A stretch of DNA of 64,000 bases from Bos javanicus (GCF_032452875.1 NC_083875.1:79382178-79446177), one strand, 5' to 3'. Numbered from the stretch's first letter, positions 1-10,092 are shown. Numbers and translations: made by a program. The notes: generated from the sequence alone by a model not told the origin.

Positions 1-57
1 GCCCTCCAGGCTCCTCTGTCCATGGGATTCTCCAGGCAAGAATACTGGAGTGGGTTG
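1..57 (-). repeat. BovA-type SINE fragment, cut by window edge
   Basis: Reads as the reverse complement of the BovA body: the stretch 'ccatgggattctccaggcaa' followed by 'gaatactggagtgggttg' recurs in dozens of copies here. Only the middle of the element is present; the rest lies outside the window. It stops abruptly at about base 57. Confidence 0.85.
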
Positions 58-298
58 AACTTAAATAAAAGCTAACCCCATCACCTCTTTTCACAGGTGA
101 GGAAATCTGAGACCCAAATGAGGCAATGCTGAGAGGTAAACCCAGTCTCATGTTTCTGACAGGTCCTCTCCCAGACCTGCTGGTTCACCCAGTATGGTTG
201 TTAAAGGTCATTCACAGAGAAGCACTCTTTTGCTTTCAACCTTCAGCCTCTGAAGATCCCCTCTGGAGCTATATTTAACATGCCGTCTCCTTTCTGTC

Positions 299-900
299 TG
301 CTTATTCTACCATAACAAATTATCATAAACCGAGTGGCTTAAACAGTAGAAATTTATTTGCTCACAGTTATGGAAGCTAGATTTTTCTGTGCCAACAGGG
401 TTGATATCCAGTGAGAGTTCTCTACCTTGGTTGCAGTTGGTTGCCTTCTCCTATGGCCTTGCCTCTGTGTGTGCATGTGGGGAGAGAGAAATAGAGAGTG
501 GAGGGGGAGAGATCTTCCCAATTTTTATAATACAAACAGTTCTATCAGGTAAGAACTCAACCTCACTTAACATTAGTTACCTGTTAAAAGCCATATCTCC
601 AAATACAGTCACATTATATTAAGCATATGAATTAGTGCAGATGTGCATGCTAAGTCACTTCAGTCATGTTTGACTCTGTATGACCCTATGGATTGTAGCC
701 CCCCAGGATCATCTATCCATGGGGATTCTGCAGGCAAGAATACTAGAGTACGTTGCCATGCCCTCCTCCAGGGGATCTTCCCAACTCAGGGACTGAACCC
801 TCGTCTTTTGTCTCCTGCATTGGTAGGTGGGTTCTTCACCACTAGCACCACCTGGGAAGCCCCATGAACTACTGGTGGGAACACAATTCAGTCTCTAGCA
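299..900 (-). mobile_element. MLT1-type (ERVL-MaLR) solo LTR, antisense, split by a SINE
   Basis: Several stretches fit the antisense MLT1 pattern: 'gtggcttaaacagtagaaat' near 332, 'ccatatctccaaatacagtc' near 591, and 'gggaacacaattcag' near 877. No gag or pol coding sequence is attached, so this is a solo LTR. A Bov-tA SINE (638-863) interrupts it. The MLT1 assignment is from remembered family pattern; subfamily unresolved. Confidence 0.7.
638..863 (-). repeat. Bov-tA SINE, antisense
   Basis: Full composite SINE in reverse orientation. The BovA body comes first (gtgcatgctaagtcacttc...) and the tRNA-like head last (...caccacctgggaagcccc). It lies inside the older LTR. The flanks atgaattagtg (627-637) and atgaactactg (864-874) are a likely 11-bp TSD with two mismatches. 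Confidence 0.9.
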
Positions 901-968
901 CTTTCACAACCCACTACTCAAGAGTCTGATTTCATAACCCTTGAGCTCCAACTAGGCATTTGAAGAAC

Positions 969-1249
969 AAATGGCACCCCACTCCAGTACTCTTGCCTGG
1001 AAAATCCCATGGATGGAGGAGCCTGGTGGGCTGCAGTCCATGGGGTTGCGAAGAGTCGGACACAACTGAGCGTCTTCACTTTCACTTTTCACTTTTCACT
1101 TTCATGCATTGGAGAAGGAAATGGCAACCCACTCCAATGTTCTTTCCTGGAGAATCCCAGGGACGGGGGAGCCTGGTGGGCTGCCATCAGTGGGGTCGCA
1201 CAGAGTCGGACATGACTGAAGTGACTTAGCAGCAGCAGCAGCAGCAGCA
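969..1249 (+). repeat. Bov-A2 SINE (two BovA units) with (AGC)n tail
   Basis: Two BovA monomers in tandem, joined by a 'cactttcacttttcacttttc'-like linker. The second unit begins near 'ggagaaggaaatggcaaccc' (about 1111). It ends in an (AGC)n run at 1228-1249. The first unit lacks its first ten or so bases. Open frames over it are SINE sequence, not a gene. Confidence 0.92.
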
Positions 1250-1351
1250 AACTGTATTAAGAATATCACTTATTGTTTTTAAATATAGCCAGAGCATGAC
1301 AATGGTTACAATATTTATTCTTCTAGACCACGCGAAGTATTCATTTCACTC

Positions 1352-1563
1352 AACATGAGCTAAGTCGCTTCAGTCATGTCCAACTCTTTGCAACCCTAAG
1401 GGCAGAGGAGCCTATCAGGCTCCTCTGTCCATGGAATTCTCCAGGCAAGAATACTGGAGTGAGTTGCCATGCCCTCCTCCAGGGAATCCTCCTGATCCAG
1501 GGGTCAAACCGGGTCTCCTGCATTGCAGGTGGATTCTTTACCACTAGCACCAGCTGGGAAGCC
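1352..1563 (-). repeat. Bov-tA SINE, antisense
   Basis: Complete antisense Bov-tA: BovA body, then the inverted tRNA-like head ending 'caccagctgggaagcc'. Flanked by ttcactc at 1345-1351 and 1564-1570, a 7-bp direct repeat consistent with a TSD. The next SINE starts 13 bases downstream. Confidence 0.9.
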
Positions 1564-1575
1564 TTCACTCCGTAT

Positions 1576-1709
1576 GCTGCTGCTGCTGCTAAGTCGCTTC
1601 AGTCGTGTCCAACTCTGTGTGACCCCATAGACTGCAGCCCACCAGGTTCCCCCATCCCTGGGATTCTCCAGGCAAGAACACTGGAGTGGGTTGCCATTGC
1701 CTTCTCCGC
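1576..1709 (-). repeat. BovA monomer SINE with (GCT)n, antisense
   Basis: A single antisense BovA unit starting with (GCT)n, the complement of the (AGC)n tail of Bov-A2. Flanks tcactccgtat (1565-1575) and tcactcagtat (1710-1720) form an 11-bp TSD with one mismatch. It landed in the right-hand TSD of the SINE at 1352-1563, so it is the younger of the two. Confidence 0.9.
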
Positions 1710-1720
1710 TCACTCAGTAT

Positions 1721-2830
1721 ATCCGCCCCTAATTTACTGTGTCTGAGTAGTGAGTCCTGAACGTCTGTTTTGCCTAAATAAGGAAAACAGACAATTCAGT
1801 GTATCACTCCCTAACTTTAATAACATCTGGAGACAATATGACAAGGTTAATGTACTATAACACTTGTTAAAGTGAAACTCAACCCACATTGCTTTCACAA
1901 ACCACCAGGCAGCCAATTAAACATCCTACAGCCCATGAGCTCAGTGTCTGCTAACAGAAAGGCCAAGCAACCTCATTACTGGCAAGATTAATTTCATCAC
2001 TTTTTTGTACTAAGTGCCTATGAGTCACTCCCAAAATTTAAAACACAAATACAAAATATTAATGAAAGTATTTCCCAAATGTGTGGAATTCCTCATGGCT
2101 CTCTCTGCCCACTCATTTCACCTCTCCTGGGTCACCTACCTACAAAACTCTACTGGCAACCTGCATTTTAGAAGACATGAGTTTAGGAACCTCAAAAACA
2201 AAAATAACAAGATGTGCCATCTTCTACATATTTGCAAATCTGGGATAGTGCATGCACTTTTGTACTGTAGGAAGAGTCCTCTGATCCAACAGCTGGCACT
2301 TGTTCTCGCATTTGAAGCTTTGCAAAAGAAAGAGAAGGAAAAGACAAAATTTAATTCTAACATAGAAAGCAATCTGTTTTACAGCTGGAGGCATTCAGAA
2401 ATGCACAGCATGGAATGATGTTGTTTGTGCTGAGAGGTGTCTGGGGCGCTGAGATCCTCCCAGCTGGGAGTGCCTTGGTACAGGTGCTGAAGCATGAAGT
2501 CCCCAGAGGGCCAGCTACTCCCTCCTCTTCACCATCCTCCAGGAGAGCTTTACTCACAAAACATGCACTCTGACCAATGACTGAAGTATATCAACTATTC
2601 TCATAGATCTTAAGGAAAACACATGATCCTAATTTTAGGTGTTTGAGAAGCAAAAAAAAAAAAAAAAGAATTTGAGTTTGCCAAGTAACATTATGGTGAT
2701 GACCCTCTTACTTATATGTGAAACCCAAGGTCTATCCCGACTTTCAGGCAATGAAAAAGTGATGCTCACAGCAGGGCTCTGGGCCCAGGTGTGAGTAACA
2801 GTATTTACAGGAATAGACATACTCTATACA
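1721..2830. other. Low-copy or unrecognised sequence
   Basis: No repeat family or gene was recognised. A 134-codon open frame (2014-2418, +) has no recognisable domain, no supporting Kozak or splice context and low-complexity Lys/Glu at its end. It is most likely chance. A 15-16 base A-run lies at about 2651-2667. Confidence 0.4.
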
Positions 2831-3043
2831 AGTCAGTCAGTTCAGTCACTCAGTCATGTCCGACTCTTTGCAATCCCATAGACTGCAGCACGCAAGGCCT
2901 CCCTGTCCATCACCAACTCCTGGAGTTTAATCAAACTCATGTCCATTGAGTCAGTGATGCCATCCAACCATCTCATCCTCTGTCATCCCCTTCTCCTCCC
3001 ACTTTCAATCTTTCCCAGCATCAGGGTCTTTTCAAATGAGTCA
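2831..3043 (-). mobile_element. BovB LINE 3' end fragment, antisense
   Basis: Starts with the reverse complement of the BovB pentamer tail (cagtcagttcagtcactcag). It continues through the region encoding the C-terminal end of the BovB protein (tgatgccatccaaccatctc) and stops after about 210 bp, a severe 5' truncation. It matches the 3' ends of the larger BovB copies here base for base with scattered differences. Confidence 0.9.
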
Positions 3044-3451
3044 TTTACAACAGAAATATAACAGTGTTCGTTAGTAATTAATCATCCTAATAGGCTATAT
3101 ACACACTTAAGTTAGAACATAATATTCTGAAGTCGTTTCCTGAAATAAGACCTTTTACCTAAATACATTGCAAATGTAAAATGAAATGATAAAGGACTAG
3201 AAGGAAATGTAAACAAGTATTGTATTATCTAAGGAGGGAGGTAGTCTTTCTAAGTGTGATACCAATGACAGAAATCACAACTGTAATAGATTTGACTGCC
3301 TAAAAGCTAAAAGCAATCAAACAAATTAAAGGGGGAAAAAAGTAACAGCAACAAAGATTACTAACATAGAAAAGTACATCAACAAAATTCAAAGCCTAAA
3401 AAGAATAGAGAAAAAAATTTTGGCAACAAAGAAAACAGATAAAGAATGAGT
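3044..3451. other. AT-rich unrecognised sequence
   Basis: AT-rich with many short A-runs and no open frame of note. The style (for example 'ggcaacaaagaaaacagata') could be decayed L1, but no diagnostic stretch is visible. Confidence 0.35.
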
Positions 3452-3462
3452 AAACTTAATGT

Positions 3463-3672
3463 GGTGGTGGTTTAGTCTCTAAGTCGTATCCAACTCTTGT
3501 GACCCCATGGACTGTAGCCTGCTAGGCTTCTCTGTCCATCGGATTCTCAGGGCAAGAATACTGGAGTGGGTTGCCATTTCCTTCTCCAAGGGATCTTCCC
3601 AACCCTGGAATTGAACCTGGGTCTCCTGCACTGCAGGAAATTCTTTACTGACTGAGCTACAAGGGAGACCCC
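3463..3672 (-). repeat. Bov-tA SINE, antisense, with 11-bp TSD
   Basis: A complete antisense Bov-tA, starting with a ggtggtggttt tail and ending in the inverted tRNA-like head. It is flanked by perfect 11-bp direct repeats, aaacttaatgt, at 3452-3462 and 3673-3683. The perfect TSD supports target-primed insertion by a LINE machinery. Confidence 0.93.
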
Positions 3673-3794
3673 AAACTTAATGTACACAAAGCAATTAAAA
3701 ATCAAGAGGAACCCTTGTGTGATTCCCTCCTTCATGACTGTATCTCCATCCACTTTCTCTCCTATCAAGTACCAGTCAGTACCCCAAGGACAGT

Positions 3795-3873
3795 TTAGTT
3801 GAAATGAACATGAGTCCTTGAGGCCCCAGAACTGACCAAAACTTGTGATTTTAAAGTGGATGATAATGGAAGA
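3795..3873 (+). pseudogene. NPM1: NPM1 (nucleophosmin) processed pseudogene, piece 1 (N-terminus)
   Basis: Corresponds to the start of the nucleophosmin coding sequence: 'aacatgagtccttgaggccc' reads as the MSPLRPQN region with a frame break. After a deletion of roughly 36 bases, 'ttttaaagtggatgataatg' matches the FKVDNDE region. Exon-derived segments run together without introns, as in a retrocopy. The piece stops where a BovB fragment is inserted; its last 11 bases (3863-3873) are one arm of the TSD. Nucleophosmin is a nucleolar histone chaperone; this copy cannot make it. Confidence 0.9.
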
Positions 3874-4287
3874 AGGCTGAGCACTGAAGAATTGAAGGCT
3901 GAGCACCAAAGAATTGATGCTTTTGAATTGTGGTATTGGAGAAGACTCTTGACAGTTCCTTGGACTGCAAATAAATCAAACCAGTCAATCCTAAAGAAAA
4001 CCAATCCTGAATATTCATTGGAAGGACTGATGCTGAAGCTGAAGCTCCAATACTTTGGCCAACTGATGCAAAGAGCCGACTCATTAGAAAAGACCCTAAT
4101 GCTGGGAAAGATTGAGGACAGGAGGTGAAGGGTTCGACAGAGGATCAGATGGGTGGATAGCTTCACTGACTCAATGGACATTAGTTTCTGCAAACTATGG
4201 GAGATGGTGAAGGACAGGGAAGCCTGGCATGCTGCAGTCCATGGGGTCACAAAGAGTCAGACATGGCTGAGCAACTCAACAACAACA
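3874..4287 (+). mobile_element. BovB LINE 3' end inserted in the NPM1 pseudogene
   Basis: About 414 bp of the sense 3' part of BovB, encoding the C-terminal region (residues such as DAFELW, LKLKLQYFG, EAWHAAVHGV). It ends in an aacaacaac tail. Perfect 11-bp direct repeats, ataatggaaga, lie at 3863-3873 and 4288-4298. Removing the insert and one repeat rejoins the NPM1-like sequence. Strongly 5'-truncated. Confidence 0.94.
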
Positions 4288-4706
4288 ATAATGGAAGATG
4301 ACCTACAGTTAGCTCTAAGAATAACTGATACAAAAGATAAATTGCACATTACCAAAACAGTGGCAATGAATTATGCAAACAGTCAAAGTTGGCAACTTTG
4401 AAAACATCTATATAGTCAACGGTTTCCCTTGGGAGCTTTGAAATAACACCACTTGTGGCTTAGAGTTAAGGGATGGTTCATGCATATTAGTAGACAGTAC
4501 TTGGTTGGTGTGAAGGAAGATGAAGAATCAAAAGATGAAGAGGAGAAGGTGAAACTCCTAAGTATGTCTGAAAAGTGATCTGCTCCTGAAAGTGGCGGCA
4601 AACTTCCACCAAAAAAAAGGTCAAACTTGCTGTGAAGATGATGATGATAATGAATATAATGAGGAAGCTGAAGAAAAGGCTCCAGTAAAGGAATCCATAT
4701 GAAATA
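4288..4706 (+). pseudogene. NPM1: NPM1 processed pseudogene, piece 2 (core domain and acidic tract)
   Basis: Resumes at the NEHQLSLR position. Matches include the region around 'gataaattgcacattaccaa' (DELHIVE-like), 'gcaatgaattatgcaaacag' (AMNYEGS-like), 'catattagtagacagtactt' (HISGQHL-like) and the EDEEEE...VKLLS region. The long Asp/Glu tract of nucleophosmin (about 4636-4660) is shortened. Stops and frameshifts are frequent. It ends at 'gaatccatatgaaata', where an antisense SINE is inserted. Confidence 0.93.
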
Positions 4707-4731
4707 TGTGTTGTGTGCTAAGTCACTTCAG
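4707..4731 (-). repeat. Left stub of an antisense Bov-tA SINE split by BovB
   Basis: The bases 'tgtgctaagtcacttcag' are the usual start of an antisense Bov-tA. The rest of the same SINE resumes at 6592. Its last 11 bases, agtcacttcag (4721-4731), pair with agtcatttcag (6592-6602), the TSD of the BovB that split it. Confidence 0.8.
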
Positions 4732-6591
4732 TTCAGTTCAGTTCAGTCACTCAGTCGTGTCCAACTCTTTGCAACCCCATGGATCACAGGACACCAGGCT
4801 TCCCTGTCCATCACCAAATCCTGGAGTATACCCAAACTCATGTCCATCCAACGATCTCATCCTCTGTCATCCCCTTCGCCTCCTGCCCTCAATCTTCCCC
4901 AGCATCAGGATCTTTTCAAATGAGCCAGATCTTCGCATCAGGTGGCCAAAGTATTGGAGTTTCAGCTTCACCATCAGTTCTTCCAATGAACACCCAGGAC
5001 TGATCTTTAGGATGGACTTGCTGGATCTCCTTGCAGTCCAAGGGACTCTCAAGAGTCTTCTCCAACACCACAGTTCAAAAGCATCAATTCTTCAGTGCTC
5101 AGCTTTCTTTGGGGCTTCCATGGTGGCTCAGGTGGTAAAGCATCTGCCTGCAGTGCAGGAGACCCAGGTTCGATCCCTGGGTTGGGAAGATCCCCTGGAA
5201 AAGGAAATGGCAATCCACTCCAGTACTCTTGCCTGGAAAATCCCATGGACTGAGGAGCATGGTAGACTACAGTCCATAGGGTCGCAAAGAGTCAGACACG
5301 ACTGAGTGACTTCACTTTCAGCTTTCTTTATAGTCCAACTCTCACATCCATACATGGCTACTAGAAAAACCATAGCCTTAACTAGACGGACCTTTGTTAG
5401 CAAAGTAATGTCTCTGCTTTTTAATATGCTGTCTAGGTTGGTCATAACTTTACTTCCAAAGAATATATGTATTTTAATTTCATGGCTGCAGTCACCATCT
5501 GCAGTGATTTTGGAGCCCCAAAAACTAAAGTCAGCCACTGTTTCCACTGTTTCCCCATCTATTTGCCATGAAGTGATGGGACCAGATGTCATAATCTTAG
5601 TTTTCTGAATGTTGAACTTTAAGCCAACTTTCTCACTCTCCTCTTTCACTTTCATCAAGAGGCTTTTTAGCTCCTCTTCAATTTCTGCCATAAGGGAGAT
5701 GTCATCTGCATATCTGAGGTTACTGATATTTCTCCCGGCAATCTTGATTCAAGCTTGTGCTTCCTCAAGCCCAGCATTTCTCATGATGTACTCTGCTTAG
5801 AAGTTAAATAAGCAGGGTGACAATATACAACCTTGACGTACTCCTTTTCCTATTTGGAACCAGTCTGTGGTTCCATGTCCAGTTCTAACTGTTGCTTCCT
5901 GACCTGCATACAGGTTTCTCAAGAGGCAGGTCAGGTGGTCTGGTATTCCCATCTCTTTCAGAATTTTCCACAGTTTATCATGGTCCACACAGTCAAAGGC
6001 TTTGGCATAGTCAATAAAGCAGAAATAGATGTTTTTCTGGAACTCTCTTGCTTTTTCCATGATCCAGCAGATGTTGGCAATTTATTCTCTGGTTCCTCTG
6101 CCTTTTCTAAAACCAGCTCGAATATCTGGATGTTCACAGTTCACGTATTGCTGAAACCTGGCTTGGAGAATTTTGAGCATTACTTTGCTAGTGTGTGAGA
6201 TGAGTGCAATTGTGTGGTAGTTTGAGCATTCTTTGGCATTGCCTTTCTTTGGGACTGGAATGAAAACTGACCTTTTCCAGTCCTGTGGCCACTGTGAGTT
6301 TTCCAAATTTGCTGGCATATTGAGTGCAGCACTTTCATAGCATCATCTTTTAGGATTTGAAATAGCTCAACTGGAATTCCATCACCTCCACTAGCTTTGT
6401 TCGAAGTGATGCTTCCTAAGGCCCACTTGACTTCACTTCCCAGAATGTCTGGCTCTAACTGAGTGATCACACCATTGTGATTATCTGGGTCGTGAAGATC
6501 TTTTTTGCACAGTTCTCCTTTGTATTCTTGCCACCTCTTTTTAATATCTTCTGCTTCTGTTAAGTCCATCCCATTTCTGTCCTTTATTGAC
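4732..6591 (-). mobile_element. BovB LINE, antisense, 5'-truncated, inserted inside a SINE
   Basis: Reverse-oriented BovB of about 1.65 kb plus a 0.2-kb SINE insert. It begins with the complement of a (CTGAA)n tail and runs back through the C-terminal domain and reverse transcriptase. Read on the minus strand it keeps FIDYAKAFD (within 5797-6060), a RQGCILSP motif and an uncorrupted YADD codon string near 5701-5712. Frameshifts and stops break the ORF into pieces. The 5' end is lost upstream of the RT domain. TSD: agtcacttcag / agtcatttcag, one mismatch. Confidence 0.93.
5111..5318 (+). repeat. Bov-tA SINE inserted in the BovB copy
   Basis: A sense Bov-tA with a tRNA-like head carrying A-box-like (tggctcaggtgg) and B-box-like (ggttcgatccc) internal promoter sequence, then the BovA body. 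Perfect 11-bp direct repeats, cagctttcttt, lie at 5100-5110 and 5319-5329. It is the youngest layer of the nested stack at this locus. Confidence 0.94.
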
Positions 6592-6744
6592 AGTCATTTC
6601 AGTTGTGCCCAACTCTTTGCAACCCTATGGACTGCAGTCGGCAAGATTCCTCCACCCATGGGATTCTCCAGGCAAGAATACTGGAGTGGGTTGCCATTCT
6701 CTCTTCTAGGTGATCTTCATGACCCAGGGATTGAACCCAGGTCT
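6592..6744 (-). repeat. Right part of the antisense Bov-tA SINE split by BovB
   Basis: Resumes with the duplicated agtcatttcag and continues as an antisense BovA body into the start of the inverted tRNA-like head (gggattgaacccaggtct). It stops there, so the 5' part of the head is missing. Together with 4707-4731 it forms one SINE that entered the NPM1 pseudogene before BovB did. Confidence 0.85.
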
Positions 6745-7095
6745 AAAATGCATAAAAATCAAACCAGAATGACAAGACTCAAAACTATTGACACCAAGAT
6801 GAAAAGGTCAAGAATCTCAAAAACATAGAAAAACTCCTAAAACACCAAAAGGAGCTGATTTTATAGAACACATTAAGTAGAAGGCAAGCAAGTATAGAAA
6901 AAGGTGGTTCTCTTCCCAAAGTGGAACCCAAGTTCATCAATTATGTGAAGAACTGCATCTGGATGACTGACCAGAAATATGTTCAAGATCTCTGGCAGTG
7001 AAAGAAATGTCTTTTAAGAAAATAGCTTAAACAGTTTGTTAAAATTTTCCATCTTATTTTTGTAACAGTTTATAATCTGACTATCTTTTTTTTTT
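6745..7095 (+). pseudogene. NPM1: NPM1 processed pseudogene, piece 3 (C-terminus and 3' UTR)
   Basis: Resumes a few codons after piece 2. It contains regions matching 'acaccaaaaggagctgattt' (TPKGPSS-like), 'gcaagcaagtatagaaaaag' (QASIEKGG), 'ttcatcaattatgtgaagaa' (FINYVKN) and 'gttcaagatctctggcagtg' (QDLWQ). One C-terminal Trp codon is TGA (6999-7001). The original stop region is at about 7015, then 3'-UTR-like sequence continues to about 7095. Nine or so bases are missing at the SINE junction. Confidence 0.93.
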
Positions 7096-7559
7096 CAGTT
7101 GGGATATTGGCATCTCTATTTGTACTAATCTCTGTTTCGGGAAGGGATTAGTTTGTTTTATTTTATTTTCTAATTGAAATTTCAATTTAATTTAAAGTTT
7201 AAAAGAATTGATGAGAAAAAGATAAGTCCCCCAATAGAAAAAATTATAGTCAAAGAACATGCTCAGATAATTTACAAACACAGAACCCAAATATTGGGGG
7301 TTTTTTTTAAGTATAATGTCCTTAATAATCAAAGAAATGAAAAGTGTAAATATACATATATTTTTTCATTTACTAAATTGACAATTTAAAAATAAATAAT
7401 GGAACCATTTGGGAAAGAATGTGGAGAAACTTATAAACTGGGTCTGGGAATGACAGCTTATCCATTTATTTCCAGGTTTATAATTTTGCAGTAGGAATCA
7501 AAAGTCCCAAAATTTACATTTCATTTGACACTAGAATTCCAAACTCAACCTAAGGAAAA

Positions 7560-7995
7560 AATTGTGGATAATTACAAAAAATGAAGCTATAACACCCATG
7601 ACCATGTTGTTTATAAGAGGGAAATAATATTGGGTATATCAATATAATATATTGTATTATATTTATACAATATTAAGTGTATTCTATAAATACACTCATA
7701 CAATAGAATATGAGGCAGTGATTTAAAATTATATCAGAAAGACATTTACCACTATTAAATTTTGATAGGTTCCTAAAAAATATAAACCTTTATTTATAAA
7801 CATATAATATATGTATAAATATATAAATGATAATACCCATATAAAAGAGTAAGAGCATATAACTAAAATGCTAGCAGTGATGAAATCACAAATGATATTT
7901 ATTTTGTTCTTTTTTGCTGTTTTACTTCTTTTTGCTTTTTCATAGTTTCTACATTGTCTTCAAATAGCATATAACTTTTATAACAAAAAATAAAG
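7560..7995 (+). mobile_element. Probable old L1 3' UTR remnant
   Basis: AT-rich. The order 'atagaatatgaggcagtgat', then 'acatttaccactattaaa', then a T-rich segment and a final 'ttttataacaaaaaataaag' resembles the 3' UTR of ancient L1M elements. Divergence is high. The flanks 7096-7560 and 7996-8795 show no recognised feature; open frames there are short and unconvincing. Confidence 0.45.
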
Positions 7996-8783
7996 GTTTT
8001 GTTTTTTTTAAAGAAGAATTTTATAAGCAAAAGGGAAAAGCCAGTAATCCAACAAGCTTATGTGTTTCCCACCAAAGTAAATGGCTTTCATTTACGGCTT
8101 CCAAAGAGCATGCTGCCTCTCTTTCTCCCCCCTGATCTGCATCCAACTCTGTTATAATTTCCTTCACATCATGAAAAAAATTACCCAAAACCCCAAGCTC
8201 ACTCATTCAATTAACTCCCTACCTCTTCCTTACTCTGTATTCAATTAACATTGAATCACTTTAAGTCTTGCTATTTTAAAACCTGCTCTAGCTAATCTAT
8301 TTTTTTTTTTTAACAATCAGCTCTGGTTTTTACTTCTGAGCCTTCAAACATCTCTGAGAACAAGTGGATCTTTGAAAACAAGTCACTCGGTTGTTCTGGG
8401 CCTGTTCTCTGGAGTTCGATAGGTATATAAGACAAAATGAAATAACTTGGACGCTTCCAACTCAGAGCAGCCGTGCACCAAGGAAAGCAAAAAAAGCAGG
8501 CCTTGGCCATGAAGAAATGCAGGCCTAGGGCATGAACATACCTGACATGGGTCAGGGTAAGGATCTTTTTTTAAATGAATTACCCCACACAGTTTTGTAG
8601 GAAGCACACTGCAGTCTCATGCTGTATGGGTCTCTGGCCCTTGTTTGCAGTCAGCTCCCTGTGTGACTTTGGACAAGCAGTTTAATTGCTCTGTGTATTC
8701 TTTACATCATTCTTAAAACTATGGTATTATTTCTAAGATGACATCTAAATTGATGGGCCTTCCTGCCCCTTTTAACCCGAATT
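7996..8783. other. Unrecognised sequence
   Basis: No gene or repeat identified. Contains T-runs near 8010 and 8301. Short antisense open frames (8021-8607) show no recognisable domain. Confidence 0.35.
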
Positions 8784-8795
8784 GTGTTACTGTAA

Positions 8796-9007
8796 GGGCT
8801 TCCCTGATAGCTCAGATGGTAAAGAATCCACCTGCAATGCGGGAGACCTGGGTTCGATCCCTGGATTGGGAAGATCCCCTGGAGAAGGGATAGACTACCC
8901 ACTCCAGTATTCTTGCCTGGAGAACCCGATGGACGGAGGAGCCTGACAGGCTACTGACCATGAAGTTGCAAAGAGTTGGACACAGCTGAGCGACTAAGCA
9001 CAGCACA
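8796..9007 (+). repeat. Bov-tA SINE, sense
   Basis: Complete element: tRNA-like head 'gggcttccctgatagctcag' with B-box-like ggttcgatccc, then the BovA body and an agcacagcaca tail. Flanks gtgttactgtaa (8784-8795) and gtgtaactctaa (9008-9019) are a probable 12-bp TSD with two mismatches. Confidence 0.9.
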
Positions 9008-9868
9008 GTGTAACTCTAACAAATTCATCAAGTCTATATAATCAGCCAAGCCCCCTTAAAGTATTAATAGCTCACAGGCCAGTATCACTACAGATACATT
9101 TCTCTTTGTTTCTGTGTGTACTGAAGCTATTTAGCCTATTCACAGCTATTACATATTCATTATGTCCTATAATAATAGATTCCTTTGATCCTTTTCCTCT
9201 ATTCTCCCATCCTTCATTTTTCTTCCTGTTCCATCCATCTTCTTGCTTTGATTCTGGATACAGTGAGTCACTTACTTACCTTTACAGACTAGGGAAGGGC
9301 CCTTTATATTTTTTAACCTGAGGGAAGTTAGTCATTGGAAATGCTTTGATTTATTGCAACTTATCACATATATTGTTATTTCAAAGTAAAAAGAGAGCCA
9401 ATCAGAAAGCAGAAGAGCAAAAATGAAAAGAGTTATCAGCTAGATGGCCCAAGCATGGGACTAATTTCTTGCAAAGTTCACAAACACAGCACTGTTCTCA
9501 AACAAAAGTAAGACTCTTCTGACTCTCTGATCCAAGAAAAGAGATCAATACTAACTACATTCTGGAAAGGGTGTGGACCACTCATCACTGGTGGAAGTGT
9601 GCAATGGCACAGCCACTCTGGGAAAGAGTGAAGCCGTTTCTCACAAAACTAAATCTGCATTTACCACATGGCCTGACAAACACACTCTTGGGCACTTGTG
9701 CCAGAGAAATGGAAACTGATATTCACACAAAAACCTGTACACAGATGGTCAGCTTTATACACAATGTCCCCAAATAGGAACCAACTGAAATGTCCTTCAG
9801 TGGGTGAATGGCTAGAGGTTGTGAGGCATCTAAACCATGAAATACTACTCTGCAATAAGAAGAAACAA

Positions 9869-10092
9869 TTTTTTAATATTTGTTTACTTTTATTTATGTA
9901 TTCATTAATTGGCTTGCCAGGTCTTAGCTGCAGATGGGATCTTTGATCTCTTTGCAGCATGCAAGATCTTTAGTTGAAACATGTGAACTCTTAGTTATAG
10001 CATGTGGGATCTAGTTCCCTGACTAGGGATCAAACCCGGGTCCTCTACACTGGGACCTGGAATCATAGTCACTGAACCACCAGGGAAGTCCC
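9869..10092 (-). repeat. CHR-2-type SINE, antisense
   Basis: Antisense cetartiodactyl CHR SINE: 'cttagttatagcatgtggga' and 'tagttccctgactagggatc' body, ending with the inverted head 'accaccagggaagtccc'. Flanks agaaacaa (9861-9868) and aggaacaa (10093-10100) are a likely short TSD. Confidence 0.85.

Noticed and set aside
643..867. Many short frames with CSPPGSS, GIFQARILEWV or WWAAVHGVAKS type sequence as a repeated small-protein family
   Set aside because: They are antisense or sense translations of BovA/Bov-tA SINEs, found wherever the SINE occurs, without conserved starts.
299..900. Endogenous retrovirus with genes
   Set aside because: Only solo LTR-like sequence of the MaLR kind was seen here and at 22578, 28899 and 48541; no gag, pol or env reading frames accompany them.
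1228..1249. Triplet repeat as a coding or disease-type expansion
   Set aside because: The (AGC)n is the normal tail of Bov-A2; similar runs appear at 1575, 21263, 47105 and 53818.
2014..2418. 134-codon frame as a small gene
   Set aside because: No domain, no promoter or poly(A) context, and an unremarkable composition; kept only as unassigned sequence.
8796..8880. tRNA gene from A- and B-box-like sequence
   Set aside because: It is the tRNA-derived head of Bov-tA joined to the BovA body and repeated many times; no complete cloverleaf or isolated tRNA is seen.
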